Shown here in pieces: positions 15,057 to 16,657 of a stretch of DNA of 16,657 bases. The first letter of the stretch is position 1. Every line of letters starts with the position of its first letter. The notes beneath the pieces were generated by a model. It saw only the letters and a list, made by a program, of their open reading frames with translations, searched no databases and was not told the origin of the DNA. The position numbers and the translations under genes were made by a program. The DNA is from Verrucomicrobiota bacterium (GTDB lineage: Bacteria > Verrucomicrobiota > Verrucomicrobiae > Chthoniobacterales > UBA10450), in contig QHOZ01000088.1 in the NCBI GenBank assembly GCA_003219495.1, forward strand, positions 1-16,657, in the 5' to 3' direction.

Positions 15057-16106
15057 TTCCTCATCAGACTTTGGCGGCGCGCTGGTTGCGCCAAACTTCG
15101 CAAGCGACGCGACGAGATTTCCCGGCAACGGCCACACGCGCTCGAATATTCGCGGCGCGAGCGGCTTTGCCGTCGTGTAGCCGGCCGCGAACATCTCCAA
15201 ACGCGCGTCGAGATTGTCGATATAATGAAGCGTCATCGCTTCGGGCGTGCGCGGCTCTACCGGCGAGCCGAATTCTTTTTCGCCGTGATGGGATGCCACC
15301 AAATGCAGAAGATGAACGCGCACGTCTTCGGCCGGCGGCGCGGAATTTTTCCATGCGTCGGCGTTCTCCGCGCTCAACTTTCGCCAGAGCGCGTTTACCA
15401 CTTCGATCCCGATAGAGATGTGACCGACCAATTCGCCGAGCTCGTCATAACCCATGACGAATCCATTTTCCGGCAGCGCGTTCTCCCAGAGCTTGCCGCA
15501 ATCGTGAAAAAGAATTCCCGCGACGAGAAGATCGGCATTCAACTGCGGATACAGCGGCGCGATCGCCGTTGCGGTGCGCATCATTTGCGCGGTGTGCTCG
15601 ACCAGGCCGCCGGGTCGCGCGTGATGATATTTTCGCGCCGCCGCCGTTCGCCGAAAACGTTCGCCAAACTCTTTCACGAACGCTTCACACAGAATCCGCA
15701 AACGCGGATCGCTGATTTGCGCGATCGTTTCGACGATGAATTTCCAATCGGCTGCTTGTCTCGCGCGCAATTCGGGCGGCCCCTGGAGCAATTCATTTTT
15801 TTCCTGAATCGTTAACGGACGCACCGTCCATTTCTGTGCGTCGAGGCCGAATTGCGAAGACTGAAAATCGCCGGTGAGCTCAATGAAACTCTCGTTCGTG
15901 AGCGCGCTGCACGCTTTGTAGGCCGGATGATCGCTCCAGACGCGCAGCGTCATCCGATCGCACGCGTCCGCCAAACTCAGCTCGCAATACGGCTTTTGTT
16001 CGCGCGTGAGTTTCGGCGCGGCCGATTCGACCTGCACATGCGCTCGCGCTGAAACCGGACCGCCTTGCGCGGCCCGGCGGATTTCGCTCAGCGTCATCAA
16101 CTGCAT
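15048..16106 (-). CDS. yhaM: YhaM-like 3'-5' exoribonuclease (OB-fold plus HD domain)
   Basis: 352 aa, somewhat longer than Bacillus YhaM (about 314). The N-terminal part (about 15-100) is an OB-fold-like nucleic-acid-binding region (ARAHVQVESAAPKLTREQKP...WTVRPL). The HD phosphohydrolase domain contains HHARPGGLVEHT (161-172), GILFHDCGKLWE (197-208) with the HD pair at 201-202, SHHGEKEFGSP (272-282), and TPEAMTLHYIDNLDAR with Asp297 and Asp300. These are the marks of the YhaM group, which trims RNA and possibly DNA 3' ends. M4 (16097) is an alternative start. It lies 41 bp after sodC on the same strand, with a GA-rich hexamer repeat between them. Confidence 0.88.
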   Translation of the reverse strand: MQLMTLSEIRRAAQGGPVSARAHVQVESAAPKLTREQKPYCELSLADACDRMTLRVWSDHPAYKACSALTNESFIELTGDFQSSQFGLDAQKWTVRPLTIQEKNELLQGPPELRARQAADWKFIVETIAQISDPRLRILCEAFVKEFGERFRRTAAARKYHHARPGGLVEHTAQMMRTATAIAPLYPQLNADLLVAGILFHDCGKLWENALPENGFVMGYDELGELVGHISIGIEVVNALWRKLSAENADAWKNSAPPAEDVRVHLLHLVASHHGEKEFGSPVEPRTPEAMTLHYIDNLDARLEMFAAGYTTAKPLAPRIFERVWPLPGNLVASLAKFGATSAPPKSDEELF

Positions 16107-16109
16107 GTC

Positions 16110-16147
16110 GATCTTAAACTCTTGCTCCTGCTCTTGATCTTACTCTT
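16110..16147 (-). repeat. GA-rich hexamer repeat between sodC and the yhaM-like gene
   Basis: On the minus strand, toward the yhaM-like start: GAGTAA, GATCAA, GAGCAG, GAGCAA, GAGTTT, AAGATC, GAC, ATG. Same 6-base unit, same orientation and same distance to the start codon as the repeat before priA. It also contains GGAG- and AAGA-like sequences that might help ribosome binding. Confidence 0.6.
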
Positions 16148-16654
16148 TTATTCCGAGGCGTTGATCGCCCCGCACGCGATGCGCGCGCCGGAATTTCCGG
16201 ACGGATCGGTTTTCAGATCGTCTTCCTTTTCATGAACGACGACCGATTTGCCGATGATTGAATCCTTCCCGCTAAGACTAAGTTTACCTTTCCAATCCAC
16301 GTGCGCTTTGCCGGAAGCATCCGCCGTGATGTTCCCGAGATCGCCGTCGTGACGCTCCATTCCGCTCGTGCCGCCATGATGTTTCATCGCCGGGTTGAAA
16401 TGTCCGCCGGCCGAAGCCGCGTCGGGCGCCGAGCAATCGCCTTTTTCATGAATGTGAAAACCGTGTTTGCCCGGCGTGAGATTTTGAATGTCGGCAACCA
16501 CTTGCACGTCATCGCCAACTTTCGTGAATGTCACGGTGCCGGTGACTTTGCTGTTGGATTTGGATTCGAGCTGTGCCGCCGCTTTGGTGACTTCCTGCGC
16601 CTGCGCGAAACAAACCAACGCGCAAAACATTGTGATCGAGAGAATCGTTTTCAT
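16148..16654 (-). CDS. sodC: Exported Cu/Zn superoxide dismutase
   Basis: Converts superoxide to oxygen and hydrogen peroxide outside the cytoplasm. 168 aa with a signal peptide (MKTILSITMFCALVCFAQA, cut near residue 19-20). Copper ligands His67 and His69 (GFHIHEKGDC), bridging His85 (GGHFNP) and His141 (VVVHEKEDD); zinc ligands His93, His102 and Asp105 (RHDGDLGN); disulfide Cys74-Cys161; active-site Arg158 (GARIACG). All expected residues are present. The start is 3 bases from the window edge, so its promoter is not visible. It probably shares a transcript with the yhaM-like gene downstream. Confidence 0.96.
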   Translation of the reverse strand: MKTILSITMFCALVCFAQAQEVTKAAAQLESKSNSKVTGTVTFTKVGDDVQVVADIQNLTPGKHGFHIHEKGDCSAPDAASAGGHFNPAMKHHGGTSGMERHDGDLGNITADASGKAHVDWKGKLSLSGKDSIIGKSVVVHEKEDDLKTDPSGNSGARIACGAINASE

Positions 16655-16657
16655 CCC

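Overview
The window is chromosomal DNA of a moderately GC-rich, free-living Gram-negative-type bacterium. My best guess is a soil verrucomicrobium (Chthoniobacterales-like). This is inferred from a large secreted protein with long Thr-Pro linkers, a mixed housekeeping and accessory layout, short GA-rich hexamer repeats next to gene starts, and a REP-like palindrome. No rRNA, tRNA or CRISPR array was seen, and no stretch over 300 bp lacks a gene.

Layout. Positions 1-2148 (minus strand) hold an SsuABC/TauABC-type ABC importer: a lipoprotein binding protein (broken by a frameshift), a permease, and the first codons of the next gene, presumably the ATPase. At 2210-3133 (minus) is an exported retropepsin-like aspartic protease with an in-frame stop before its conserved C-terminal tail. 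At 3177-5408 (minus) is priA, divergent from a membrane-anchored lytic transglycosylase (5483-6073). A frameshifted HMG-CoA lyase gene (6077-6879, minus) is divergent from a polX gene (6910-8619) whose palm catalytic segment is missing. An arginine dihydrolase (8616-9422, minus) lies downstream of a short remnant of a LOR/SDH (TIGR00300-type) gene (9434-9624). Two small plus-strand ORFs (9733-10106) converge on a 1015-residue exported protein (10118-13165, minus). Positions 13166-13347 are a 182-bp spacer holding that gene's presumed promoter and nothing else I could identify. Then come thiG (13348-14139, minus), divergent from an orphan beta-class DNA methyltransferase (to 15056), whose end overlaps a yhaM-like HD/OB-fold exoribonuclease gene (15048-16106, minus). 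The last gene is an exported Cu/Zn superoxide dismutase (16148-16654, minus).

The main pattern is damage. Within 1.0-9.7 kb, five genes carry lesions: a small deletion with frameshift, a nonsense codon, a deletion with frameshift, an in-frame deletion of catalytic residues, and a near-total deletion. priA, thiG, yhaM, sodC and the transglycosylase look intact. This could be real gene decay in accessory and catabolic functions, or an assembly problem; reads would decide. I do not see a defence system or another clearly new multi-gene system. The most original signals are the lesion cluster, the palm-less PolX, and the GA-rich hexamer repeats placed just before start codons.
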